A stretch of 13,847 bases of DNA from CAZECE01 sp964510525 (GTDB lineage Bacteria; Pseudomonadota; Gammaproteobacteria; Pseudomonadales; JANQJO01), in NCBI GenBank assembly GCA_964510525.1, contig CAZECE010000156.1:1-13847 (forward strand), read 5' to 3'. Each line of letters begins with the position of its first letter. Within the stretch, counting starts at the first letter, position 1. This document shows, piece after piece, positions 8,034-13,847 of the stretch. A program made the position numbers and the translations under genes. The notes under the pieces are model-generated. The model saw only the letters and a list, made by a program, of their open reading frames with translations, had not been told where the DNA came from and did no database searches.

Positions 8034-8056
8034 TTAAAAATGTTCCGTGGCATTAA
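7901..8056 (+). CDS. Possible 51-residue basic protein
   Basis: An ATG at 7901 preceded by AAAGAG opens a 51-residue frame (starts MKKEKAMPPTASSSKPTPKG) ending at TAA 8054-8056. It is rich in Lys, Pro and Ser and has no recognised motif. It overlaps the end of the convergent ParB-like gene by 23 bp. An overlapping frame in the same stretch also looks protein-like, so one of the two is at best a remnant. Weakly supported. Confidence 0.2.
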   Translation: MKKEKAMPPTASSSKPTPKGYQNPVSIKKPIYKQLPFKRTNAPQIKNVPWH

Positions 8057-8585
8057 ACCCTAGCTGTGTTGATAGATCATCGAGGTCACCTAAGGAAAAA
8101 AATTTCACCGTTAACGACCCACTTTGTTTGGACGCGTCGTATTGAATCTCAATCGGTCGGCCAATCACTTCAGACATCAGGGTTTCGTATCGTTTGATGT
8201 CAGCACTTTTTTCTGCCGGTGCGCCTTTAGCCAACCGCCTGAGTTGATGGCTCGGCGTATTCCGCAACAACAAATTGCGTAATGCCTCGGTCCTTCGCTT
8301 TGCACCGAACCGACCCAGTGCTCTGACATGACCCAAAGTGATGCGCTTGGGATTTCGGTGCCACAAATTTAATTCATCACGATTCAACAACAGTCCTGCT
8401 CTTTTCAAATGCGTGACTGTGTACACCTTCTCAATTTCTAGTTGGGCTCTAATATCTCGGTTGCTCAATCCTTTCCGTGACAAGTACGACACCGTATGCG
8501 CTTTAAAGGCATCGGTTTTTTCTTCAGTTTGTTTGTACAAGGTTACCGCTTCTTCATGGTTCAAAAACTCTGGTAGCGTTTCCAT
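8034..8585 (-). CDS. Short ParB-like protein: HTH and C-terminal dimerisation domains, no CTPase domain
   Basis: The protein has 183 residues from the ATG at 8585, chosen because GAGG lies six bases upstream; three in-frame ATGs upstream (8591, 8597, 8606) are less well placed and the last lies inside an operator palindrome. Residues about 39-62 (GLSNRDIRAQLEIEKVYTVT) fit the ParB HTH, followed by the ParB-type central string RITLGHVRALGRFG (81-94) and LRRLAKG. Residues about 129-175 match the ParB C-terminal dimer domain: RYETLMSEVIGRPIEIQYDA, then GSLTVKFFSLGDLDDL. The N-terminal domain with GERRxRA and ENxQR boxes is absent, so CTP-dependent clamping and spreading are not expected. Likely an autoregulator or a parS-type site binder of the replicon. 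Two palindromes in its promoter support autoregulation. Confidence 0.75.
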   Translation of the reverse strand: METLPEFLNHEEAVTLYKQTEEKTDAFKAHTVSYLSRKGLSNRDIRAQLEIEKVYTVTHLKRAGLLLNRDELNLWHRNPKRITLGHVRALGRFGAKRRTEALRNLLLRNTPSHQLRRLAKGAPAEKSADIKRYETLMSEVIGRPIEIQYDASKQSGSLTVKFFSLGDLDDLSTQLGFNATEHF

Positions 8586-8597
8586 ACCCATCCTCAT

Positions 8598-8615
8598 TTT
8601 AGTCATGAGACTAAA
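8598..8615. promoter_or_regulatory. Palindromic operator 1 of the short ParB-like gene
   Basis: TTTAGTC-ATGA-GACTAAA is an 18-bp inverted repeat with perfect 7-bp arms. It lies 13 bases upstream of the preferred start codon, next to the -10 candidate. The core GTCATGAGAC resembles the centre of classical parS (TCACGTGA). Likely bound by the ParB-like protein itself; inference. Confidence 0.7.
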
Positions 8616-8620
8616 TCATA
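8615..8620 (-). promoter_or_regulatory. Candidate -10 element of the short ParB-like gene
   Basis: On the minus strand TATGAT stands between the two operator palindromes. A GTGACT sequence, 19 bases upstream and inside operator 2, is a poor -35 candidate. A protein on both operators would cover the -10 and the transcription start. Confidence 0.4.
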
Positions 8621-8637
8621 CCAAAACATCCACCAAA

Positions 8638-8653
8638 TTAGTCACGAGACTAA
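8638..8653. promoter_or_regulatory. Palindromic operator 2 of the short ParB-like gene
   Basis: TTAGTC-ACGA-GACTAA repeats operator 1 with one change in the loop and perfect 6-bp arms. The centres of the two sites are 39 bp apart, near four helical turns, so two dimers could sit on about the same face. Confidence 0.7.
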
Positions 8654-8779
8654 AAGATCAATCCTTTCGTTTTTTATTGTTGATGCTTCCAGGTACATGC
8701 ATCGCATGGTGGGTGTTTTTCAAAAATACGAGGTTATTAAGTCAATCAAAAGGTAGGCTCTCTTCTTTCAATAAAGGGG

Positions 8780-8900
8780 TTTATTCTTTTTTTTAAAAAA
8801 TTAAAAAAATCTTTTCGCGAATCTACGCGATAGATTAACCAAATATGACTTTTAATAATAAAGGACTTTATATAGGACTAATTAAAGGACTACCCTTTCC
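8780..8900. other. AT-rich region with short repeats, candidate origin melting region
   Basis: The stretch begins with a run of T and A (about 8780-8812), then a perfect inverted repeat AATCTA-CGCGA-TAGATT (8820-8836), then very AT-rich DNA ending in three AGGACT repeats. It lies 60-170 bp from the iterons. AT-rich repeated segments next to iterons are the usual site of strand opening in iteron plasmids. No DnaA box matching TTATNCACA was found by eye, which weakens the call. Confidence 0.45.
8862..8891. repeat. Three AGGACT direct repeats with 12-bp period
   Basis: AGGACT starts at 8862, 8874 and 8886, exactly 12 bp apart, within AT-rich DNA (TTATAT and AATTAA between copies). The regular period suggests an ordered binding or melting site, like the 12/13-mers of some plasmid origins. 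The middle copy also contains GACTAA, the half-site of the ParB-like operators. Confidence 0.55.
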
Positions 8901-8958
8901 AAAAAGTCGAAAATTATGATGCGATATCAGTATGTTAGGATATTTTATAGATTCCTTG

Positions 8959-9080
8959 GGTCCGAATAGTTCCACCTTGGGTCCGAATAGTTCCATCTTC
9001 GGTCCGTTTAGTTCCATTCTTTAGTCCGAATAGTTCCATCTTCGGTCCGTTTAGTTCCATCTTCGGTCCGTTTAGTTCCT
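8959..9080 (+). repeat. Six iterons of the replication origin
   Basis: The repeat GGTCCGWWTAGTTCC starts at 8959, 8980, 9001, 9023, 9044 and 9065. Spacings are 21, 21, 22, 21 and 21 bp, two helical turns. Copies 1, 2 and 4 read AA at the WW positions; 3, 5 and 6 read TT; copy 4 begins AG instead of GG. All are in the same orientation. Same-orientation, helically phased repeats near a rep gene are the hallmark of iteron-controlled replication. The rep gene ends about 500 bp away and is transcribed towards the array. Confidence 0.9.
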
Positions 9081-9500
9081 TAACAACTGGTTTTATAATG
9101 ATCCTTATGGATGATTCTTATTGCTCTCCTTCAACTGAAATTTTGCAGTTTAGATATCTACGATCATGAGATTTGGTTATGTACCTTCCTTGAATAGTCA
9201 AAACCTCATAAACCGTATATTAAGTTAATGAGCATGGGTCAGTTTTTTATGCCCCAATTTTCTAAACGGATCCTATTTTTATTACCTGCTGGTTATAAAT
9301 GATTTTTAGACAATCTCTAATAGTTATTAAGTCGATTAAAATATGCAAAAGAAGAAAACACTTTAAATATTGACCCCGATTTGCCAAATTGCTTGATGAA
9401 TTGTGCGTTTCAACTAGAAAAGGAAGGTTTATATTAAATAGAAAAAAAATCCCCTTCTCTTAAAAAAAGAAACCTAGGCAGCATTGGGGTCGGGTGATTA

Positions 9501-9534
9501 ACAACCAAAATTGTCATGTGACAATTTTGGTTGT
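9501..9534. repeat. 34-bp palindrome downstream of rep, candidate parS site
   Basis: Two perfect 16-bp arms (ACAACCAAAATTGTCA and its complement) flank a 2-bp centre. The core is GTCATGTGAC (9513-9522). It begins 46 bp past the rep stop codon. No T-run follows on the minus strand, so it is a poor intrinsic terminator and more likely a protein-binding site. A close relative lies after parB at 13074-13125. Confidence 0.6.
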
Positions 9535-9579
9535 CGAGTGTTCTGTTGGTGGGGTTCAATGATAAATTTGTATTGAGCT

Positions 9580-10614
9580 TTAACGCTTTATAATGAGCTT
9601 ATGAGGGTTGTTTCTGCCAGAGCCACTTATTTCATAAGTTTTAAGCCAATCCAACTCTTCTAATGTTTTTAATGTTTGACGTAAATCAGCCATAAATTTT
9701 TTATAAGGGCGCTGATATAAGATTGTTTCAAGTAATTTAGAAGTATGAATTTCGTAGCTTTTTGGTTGGCTGGAAAGAAAGCGGTGAATGGCTTTTCCGG
9801 CATCAGTTAGCTGCTTTCGAACATTAAAATCAATATAGGTGTATTCGTTTTCGTACCAGAGGCTCATGAGCGGAGTGAATTGGATATAAAGAAGGGAGTT
9901 TTTTTCATACTCTTCCCATGCGACGTCGATTAATTTGATTGAAGTTCCGTAATTGACATATTTTTCTTTACTTGAAGAAGTTAATTCTACAACGGTAGCT
10001 GCAAGCCTTTTTATTGAGTCGAGTCTTAATTGATTGGTTTTACCACCTGTGAGGGTTCCACACTCAGTTTGAATGTCTGTCAGCAAACAACATACGGTAT
10101 GAACTGACGTACTGTCGTGATTCATTTTTTGGAAAACACTATTTATGGGCAGAGGGAATTTGTGGCTATGGCCAGAAATTCTATGCTGCCTTAAACGGCC
10201 AATAGCAATTAACGTATCTTCATCGTAAGTTGTGAGCGGAGGGCCAAACTTTCTGCCCTGCCCCCAGCTAGTATTGAACGGAATGCTGTTTTCTATATCG
10301 AGCAATTCTTTCTGGTTTCCTCTTTTAGAGGGAATAAATAAAGGTACTCGGGTTAAAAATGTAGGGTATTCTCTACCAGTCGGTATTCTTTCAACCGTAA
10401 AACGACCTGAACGTGCTAATTTCGATACACTATGTTGAAAAACTTCGGGTCTTGTTTTTGGTAACTGCGACGAAGGCTTAGACGATGGTTTTTCTTGCGG
10501 ATTACTTGTCTTCTGAGATTCTTTTTTTTCAATTTTGGATTTAAGTTCCAGCAATCGATGCTCTAAAGATGAATTAGAGCGCTTACAAGCTTCTGGTATT
10601 AATAAATCATCCAT
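9580..10614 (-). CDS. Plasmid replication initiator, RepA/TrfA-like
   Basis: The protein has 344 residues. A basic, Ser/Lys/Pro-rich N-terminal stretch (about 25-55) is followed by a folded region with RKFGPPLTTYDEDTLIAIGR (121-140), a string of a kind found in RepA and TrfA-type initiators, and by TNQLRLDSIKRLA (193-205), which fits a winged-helix recognition element; a second winged helix may span about 270-340. This family binds iterons and opens the origin, consistent with the six iterons beyond its 3' end. It is divergent from parA with a 183-bp shared control region. AAGAG eight bases before the ATG supports the start. The gene is AT-rich relative to the receptor and kinase genes. The exact Pfam family is uncertain, but the initiator role follows well from context. 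Confidence 0.75.
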   Translation of the reverse strand: MDDLLIPEACKRSNSSLEHRLLELKSKIEKKESQKTSNPQEKPSSKPSSQLPKTRPEVFQHSVSKLARSGRFTVERIPTGREYPTFLTRVPLFIPSKRGNQKELLDIENSIPFNTSWGQGRKFGPPLTTYDEDTLIAIGRLRQHRISGHSHKFPLPINSVFQKMNHDSTSVHTVCCLLTDIQTECGTLTGGKTNQLRLDSIKRLAATVVELTSSSKEKYVNYGTSIKLIDVAWEEYEKNSLLYIQFTPLMSLWYENEYTYIDFNVRKQLTDAGKAIHRFLSSQPKSYEIHTSKLLETILYQRPYKKFMADLRQTLKTLEELDWLKTYEISGSGRNNPHKLIIKR

Positions 10615-10647
10615 TGGGTTTACTCTTCAGCATCCTTGCTGCGCAAA

Positions 10648-10676
10648 ATTTTATTTTATCAGCTTATAATTTGCAA
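10648..10676 (-). promoter_or_regulatory. Candidate promoter of rep
   Basis: On the minus strand TTGCAA (10671-10676) and TAAAAT (10648-10653) are separated by 17 bases and stand about 34 bases before the rep start. The -35 hexamer lies in the repeated palindrome TTTGCAAA-type element described for 10670-10738. Confidence 0.45.
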
Positions 10677-10738
10677 ATATATGTAATAACATGGGTTTTT
10701 TCGAAACCTGTGTTAAGTTCAGTTGTTTTTGCAAACAT
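10670..10738. promoter_or_regulatory. Rep-parA control region with TTTGCAAA repeats
   Basis: TTTGCAAATAT (10670-10680) and TTTGCAAACAT (10728-10738) are direct repeats 58 bp apart. Each contains the palindrome TTTGCAAA. Between them lies GGTTT-TTTCG-AAACC, a short inverted repeat (10694-10708). The first copy overlaps the rep -35. These are candidate operators for ParA (its N-terminal HTH is the usual autorepressor in type Ia systems) or for Rep. Confidence 0.4.
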
Positions 10739-10797
10739 GCTGAGTAAATTCCAAATATTGAATAAATAAGGGCTTAGATACATCAAAGGTAAACATT

Positions 10798-12033
10798 ATG
10801 GATGACGTTTTAGAAGAGGAAGTCGTTGATGAGATGGTCATTAAGGGGCTATCCCAGGATCTGGTCTCTTTAGAAGAAATAAAAGGCATTGATGATGACT
10901 CTTACACCATTATTGAACGCCTTAGAGAACGGGTATTTTCACCGGAAGCACATAAAGAATTGCAATTGAGTTTTACTATTTCTCAAGCCGCTAATATGGT
11001 TGGTCGTTCTGCTACCGCCATCCGTAATTATGAAAAAGAGGGGAAGCTGCCCTCCCCTGCCCTTGATAACAATGGGCGACGCTTAGGTTATTCATTGGAT
11101 GCTGTTAATAACATGAGATCGCTTTTTGGCACCCTGCCCTGGCGTTCAGATTCTGATGAACCTGTGGTACTTGCAGTTCAAAATTTTAAAGGAGGCGTCG
11201 GAAAATCGACTATAACTACACATTTAGCCCAATATTTGGCGCTTGAAGGCTATCGGGTCTGTGTTATTGATTGTGACTCTCAAGCGAGTACCACAAATTT
11301 ATTTGGTTTTAACCCGGATCTTGATTTACAAACTAAGGATACTGTTTACCCATTTTTAATGCATGGCGGTGAAAAAACGCTGCATTATGCAGTGAAAAAA
11401 ACTTATTGGCCGGGCATTGATTTAATTCCAGCCAATTTGTCACTTTATAGTGCAGAGTATGAGCTGGCAGCTAAATTATCTAAATCAGCAGATGTTTTGG
11501 AACGGTTAAAACAAGGGGTTCAATCCATCTACAATGATTACGACATTATTGTAATGGACCCTCCTCCAGCTTTAGGCATGATTTCGCTTAGTGTTTTGAG
11601 AGCTGCGAATGCTCTTTTGGTGCCTGTCCCGCCTTCTACGGTCGATTTTTCATCTACAGCGCATTTTTTCTCTATGTTAACGGAAGTTTTAGAAACTTTG
11701 AAAAACCATGGAATGGAATCACATTATAAATTTTTAAAAGTCGTTGCCAGCAAAGTAAACGACAATAAAAGCGCTCATATTGAAATCACTAAGATGATGA
11801 GATCTGTTTATGGAACTAATATGCTGGAAGCGTCATTAAAAGACTCAGCTGAAATTGACAATGCAAACGCAAGACTCATGTCTGTTTATGAGCTGACGGG
11901 GCCTCAGACATCCAAAAGTGTTCATGAGAGGTGTAAGGCGTATTTAAATGCAGTTTGTTCTGAAATTGAACTTAATGTTCGTAGAACGTGGCCAAGCCAT
12001 GCAGAAAGATTAGCTGAACAAGGACTTATTTGA
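10798..12033 (+). CDS. parA: Type Ia partition ATPase ParA
   Basis: The protein has 411 residues. The N-terminal ~110 residues carry an HTH of the kind seen in P1 ParA (FTISQAANMVGRSATAIRNY, 59-78, then GRRLGYSLDAV). The deviant Walker A is KGGVGKST (131-138) with signature Lys131 and Lys136; the A' motif is VIDCDSQAS (156-164, D158 and D160); Walker B is IIVMDPPP (250-257, D254). All catalytic residues are present. Such ATPases form an ATP-dependent nucleoid-bound gradient that positions ParB-parS complexes, and the HTH represses the par promoter. AAAGG eight bases before the ATG supports the start. Only 36 bp separate it from parB, so they form one operon; rep is divergent. Length and layout are normal for type Ia. 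Confidence 0.95.
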   Translation: MDDVLEEEVVDEMVIKGLSQDLVSLEEIKGIDDDSYTIIERLRERVFSPEAHKELQLSFTISQAANMVGRSATAIRNYEKEGKLPSPALDNNGRRLGYSLDAVNNMRSLFGTLPWRSDSDEPVVLAVQNFKGGVGKSTITTHLAQYLALEGYRVCVIDCDSQASTTNLFGFNPDLDLQTKDTVYPFLMHGGEKTLHYAVKKTYWPGIDLIPANLSLYSAEYELAAKLSKSADVLERLKQGVQSIYNDYDIIVMDPPPALGMISLSVLRAANALLVPVPPSTVDFSSTAHFFSMLTEVLETLKNHGMESHYKFLKVVASKVNDNKSAHIEITKMMRSVYGTNMLEASLKDSAEIDNANARLMSVYELTGPQTSKSVHERCKAYLNAVCSEIELNVRRTWPSHAERLAEQGLI

Positions 12034-12069
12034 ATTTTCTTTTGAAGGAAAGTAGGGGAGAGCATAAGG

Positions 12070-13062
12070 ATGGCAAACAAGAATAGTTCATTATTTTCAG
12101 ACCTAGCTTCATCTGTTGATAGGAAGTCCCGCCAGAAAAAACAGGGCATTCCTAAAGTGACTAAAAATATATATTTGGAAGAACGGACGAATGGTATTTC
12201 AGATTTAGCGAGTGGCAATATTGAAGAAAAAACGTTGCATTGGGTTGATCCTGCGGTGTGTAAAATGTGGGAACAACATAATAGACGTTATGACTTATTG
12301 AGCGAAGAGCGCTGTAAAGACTTAATAGAAGGTATTAAAGCTCAAGGAAGACAAGAGTTTCCGGCTATCGTTCGCAAAATCGAAGATCCGGATTACCAAT
12401 ACGAGGTCATTTGCGGTGCCCGCCGGCACTGGACAATATCGCACCTTAGAAAAGAGAATTATAACAATTTCAAATTCTTGGTTGATGTAAGAGATTTAAA
12501 TGATGAAGAAGCATTTAGGCTAAGTGATATTGAAAACCGTGACCGACAAGATATATCGGATTATGAAAGAGCTGTTGATTACGCTAATGCAGCGAAGTTG
12601 TATTACAAAAATCAAAAACAAATGGCTCAACGTTTAGAAGTGAGCGCGTCTTGGTTAAGTCGTTATTTAGACTTAGCTAAACTGCCTAGAGACCTCGTAG
12701 ATCTTTTTTCAGATATTGCTTTTATTACGACTGTTAATGGTAGAAAACTAAAGCCTTTCTTAAAAGACCCAAAAAAGCGTAAGGGGCTTCAAGAGAGAAT
12801 AGAAAAAGTTAAGACTAGAATTGAAGAGAATGGTGGGGCTGTTTATGAAACGGATAAAAATATCTTTTCTTATTTAATTCAATCAGAGTCAAATTTCACC
12901 CCTGAAGTTAAAAGCTTTTCAATTGCCGATGGTGGGCCTGACATCATGAAGGTGAGTACTCGAAAGGATGGAGGCGTATCTATCTCTATTAACCCCGTAG
13001 AAAAGAAGAATCATCAGGCACTTAAAAAACTGATTTTGTCAGCATTAGACGAAGTTTTTTAG
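12070..13062 (+). CDS. parB: Partition protein ParB
   Basis: The protein has 330 residues. An N-terminal low-complexity segment is followed by the CTPase/nuclease-like domain with GARRHWTISHL (116-126), the counterpart of the GERRxRA box, and ENRDRQDISDYE (155-166), the counterpart of ENxQRxDLxPxE. HTH at about 180-205 (QKQMAQRLEVSASWLSRYLD). The C-terminus (about 285-330) is a short dimer domain ending in LKKLILSALDEVF. It should bind parS and load as a CTP-dependent clamp. Ala instead of Glu at the second position of the GERR box, and Asp for Gln in ENxQR, are departures from the chromosomal consensus, which plasmid ParBs often show. GGGGAG lies about ten bases before the ATG. The terminator and candidate parS follow at once. 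Confidence 0.93.
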   Translation: MANKNSSLFSDLASSVDRKSRQKKQGIPKVTKNIYLEERTNGISDLASGNIEEKTLHWVDPAVCKMWEQHNRRYDLLSEERCKDLIEGIKAQGRQEFPAIVRKIEDPDYQYEVICGARRHWTISHLRKENYNNFKFLVDVRDLNDEEAFRLSDIENRDRQDISDYERAVDYANAAKLYYKNQKQMAQRLEVSASWLSRYLDLAKLPRDLVDLFSDIAFITTVNGRKLKPFLKDPKKRKGLQERIEKVKTRIEENGGAVYETDKNIFSYLIQSESNFTPEVKSFSIADGGPDIMKVSTRKDGGVSISINPVEKKNHQALKKLILSALDEVF

Positions 13063-13073
13063 GAAGGCACAAA

Positions 13074-13125
13074 GGGTAAAAAAAAACCAGAATTGCCACA
13101 TGACAATTCTGGTTTTTTTTTACCC
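13074..13125. terminator. 52-bp palindrome after parB: terminator and candidate parS site
   Basis: Arms of 22 bp are perfectly complementary (13074-13095 with 13104-13125): GGGT, nine A, CCAGAATTG and the mirror with nine T. The 8-base centre pairs further except for one mismatch. The T-run on each strand makes it a symmetrical intrinsic terminator for parAB, and for anything coming from the right. The inner 30 bp match the palindrome after rep at 27 of 30 positions when both are read in the direction of transcription, including a paired A-T to G-C swap that keeps the symmetry. Confidence 0.75.
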
Positions 13126-13150
13126 TACTGGTTTCTGGAGACAGTAATTA

Positions 13151-13691
13151 TTGAAGTTTTTCCTAAATATATTGCAAATATCACATGAACTAAACGGACC
13201 GAAGTTGAGTTGCGGTAGGTTATTTTCAAAAAGGGGCCGTTATATTACTCGCCCTGAATTTTGTACTTTGGCTGTCCTGGTTTCTTGGATTTGGCTGGGG
13301 CATGTTATCTGTCTTTATTGCTTTTGCGACGATTTATTGCTGGACCTGTTTGTTTGTAAAACGATTTCATGATGCCGGAACCACAGGATGGTATTTTCCA
13401 GTGGTCTTTATGGGTTTTCTTTTTCTCGCTTTGTTCGTCGTGCCTTTAATTCTGGGCATTTTTATTGATCCTAACCCGGAAGCTTTGGAGGCAATGGAAC
13501 GCGTTCAGGAAATGTCCGAAAATCCAACGGGTGAAGTCGATCAGCTCTATGAAATGTTCGATCTGATGGCCTTTGCCATGCAAAAAAGCGCCCTATTGAG
13601 CGCCGCCAACTATTTCATAGCCGGGGCTATTGTCGCCTATGGCGTCAATCACTTTTTAAAGACAGATCCAAATCCCAACCGATGGGGATAA
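13151..13691 (+). pseudogene. DUF805 family membrane protein, frameshifted
   Basis: Two plus-strand frames together give a DUF805 protein. The first holds LFSKRGRYITRPEF, matching the family's N-terminal FxGRxxRxEF motif. The second, shifted by one base, continues VLWLSWFLGFGWGMLSVF and later LFVKRFHDAGTTGWYF, the family's RRLHDxGxSGWW signature, then a second hydrophobic pair and a C-terminus ending NHFLKTDPNPNRWG. The switch fits one extra T in the run at 13259-13262. The second frame has its first ATG at 13302, too far in to give a whole domain. The first frame has no ATG at all, only TTG codons (13151 with GGAG ten bases upstream; 13205). So the gene is both shifted and without a sound start. 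Assembly error at the T-run or ribosomal slippage could rescue the shift but not the start. It is followed 13 bp later by a lipoprotein gene. Confidence 0.7.
13187..13204 (-). repeat. Isolated inverted iteron copy
   Basis: GAACTAAACGGACCGAAG is the exact complement of 18 bp covering the CTTC flank and most of iterons 3, 5 and 6. It lies 4.1 kb from the array, in opposite orientation, inside the 5' part of the damaged DUF805 gene. An 18-bp match is far beyond chance in a window of this size. Confidence 0.85.
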
Positions 13692-13704
13692 TAGGGGAAA
13701 GAGA

Positions 13705-13847
13705 ATGCGAAATTTTGTGACGACGTTAGTCATGGGTAGTACGTTGGCGGCATGTAGCGCCCAATTGGACCAACCTGATTTTGACGGTGAGTGGCACGTC
13801 ATAAAAGCAACCATGGCCGGCCAAAATCTACCTGATACCGTTTCGGA
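13705..13847 (+). CDS. Lipoprotein, N-terminal 47 residues (truncated by window end)
   Basis: The frame runs from ATG 13705 to the window edge. Residues 1-17 are a lipoprotein signal peptide with lipobox LAAC (LVMGSTLAAC), so Cys17 would be lipidated and the protein anchored in the inner or outer membrane; residue +2 is Ser, which does not favour inner-membrane retention. The mature start FDGEWHVIKATMAGQNLPDT resembles the repeat-like TIGR03067 domain ('GxWxVxSxxxxGxxLP'), of unknown function. AGGGGA upstream of the ATG is a good ribosome site. It is 13 bp behind the DUF805 gene, probably the same operon. Confidence 0.75.
   Translation, partial: MRNFVTTLVMGSTLAACSAQLDQPDFDGEWHVIKATMAGQNLPDTVS

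Larger units (their letters stand above)
8900..9579. other. Origin region and gene-poor spacer
   Basis: Apart from the iterons and the palindrome at 9501-9534 no gene is supported here. A degenerate inverted iteron half, CTAAACGGATCC, is at 9262-9273. A plus-strand frame without start codon (9324-9437, reading NTLNIDPDLPNCLMNCAFQL) could be the tail of a lost gene. The region is AT-rich throughout. Confidence 0.6.

Noticed and set aside
8338..8796. Long plus-strand frame opposite the short ParB-like gene
   Set aside because: Its first part is the antisense of a clear ParB-type protein, its rest crosses the operators and the T-rich region; no motif and no ribosome site.
8959..9080. CRISPR-like array
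   Set aside because: Repeats are 15-16 bp with 5-6 bp near-constant linkers and no unique spacers; the pattern is that of iterons, next to a rep gene.
9228..9302. 24-residue plus-strand frame in the origin spacer
   Set aside because: No ribosome site, no motif, and of a length expected by chance.
9490..9540. Transposon end or insertion sequence boundary at the palindrome
   Set aside because: No transposase gene and no target duplication; its relative lies just after parB in the same transcription-relative orientation, which fits a 3'-end or parS element better.

Overview
The window looks like part of a plasmid, chromid or plasmid-derived segment of a marine-type gammaproteobacterium. The basis is the gene families: a TonB-dependent receptor beside a substrate-binding protein and hybrid kinase pair, plus a plasmid RepA/TrfA-like initiator with ParAB. 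The species cannot be named from this. By eye, base composition is moderate in the flanks and clearly more AT-rich from about 8.65 to 13.2 kb, so that part may have a separate origin.

Left part (1-2009, minus strand): the N-terminal 205 residues of a conserved hypothetical protein; a small exported cysteine-containing protein; a structured intergenic region that ends in a plus-strand terminator and may encode a small RNA; and a lambda-repressor-like HTH regulator.

Sensing block (2114-7675): a periplasmic ABC-type substrate-binding protein overlaps by ATGA a membrane hybrid histidine kinase (plus strand). Facing it on the minus strand are a TonB-dependent receptor and a small PAP2-like membrane protein. 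The two units collide tail to tail with a 47-bp coding overlap. The inferred logic is that the receptor imports a ligand, the binding protein senses it in the periplasm and the kinase signals it.

Replicon block (about 8.0-13.2 kb): a ParB-like protein lacking the N-terminal CTPase domain (minus strand) with two palindromic operators; an AT-rich segment with three 12-bp-spaced AGGACT repeats; six 21/22-bp iterons; a 500-bp gene-poor stretch; a replication initiator (minus strand); and divergently a type Ia ParA and a ParB (plus strand). Two closely related long palindromes lie just past the 3' ends of rep and parB. They share the core GTCAYGWGAC with the operators of the small ParB-like gene, and that core resembles the centre of classical parS.

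Right part (13.15-13.85 kb): a DUF805-type membrane protein gene that is frameshifted at a T-run and has no convincing start, with an isolated inverted iteron copy inside its 5' part; then the start of a lipoprotein gene that runs off the window. The iteron inside the damaged gene and the change in composition suggest a junction between the replicon module and older DNA.
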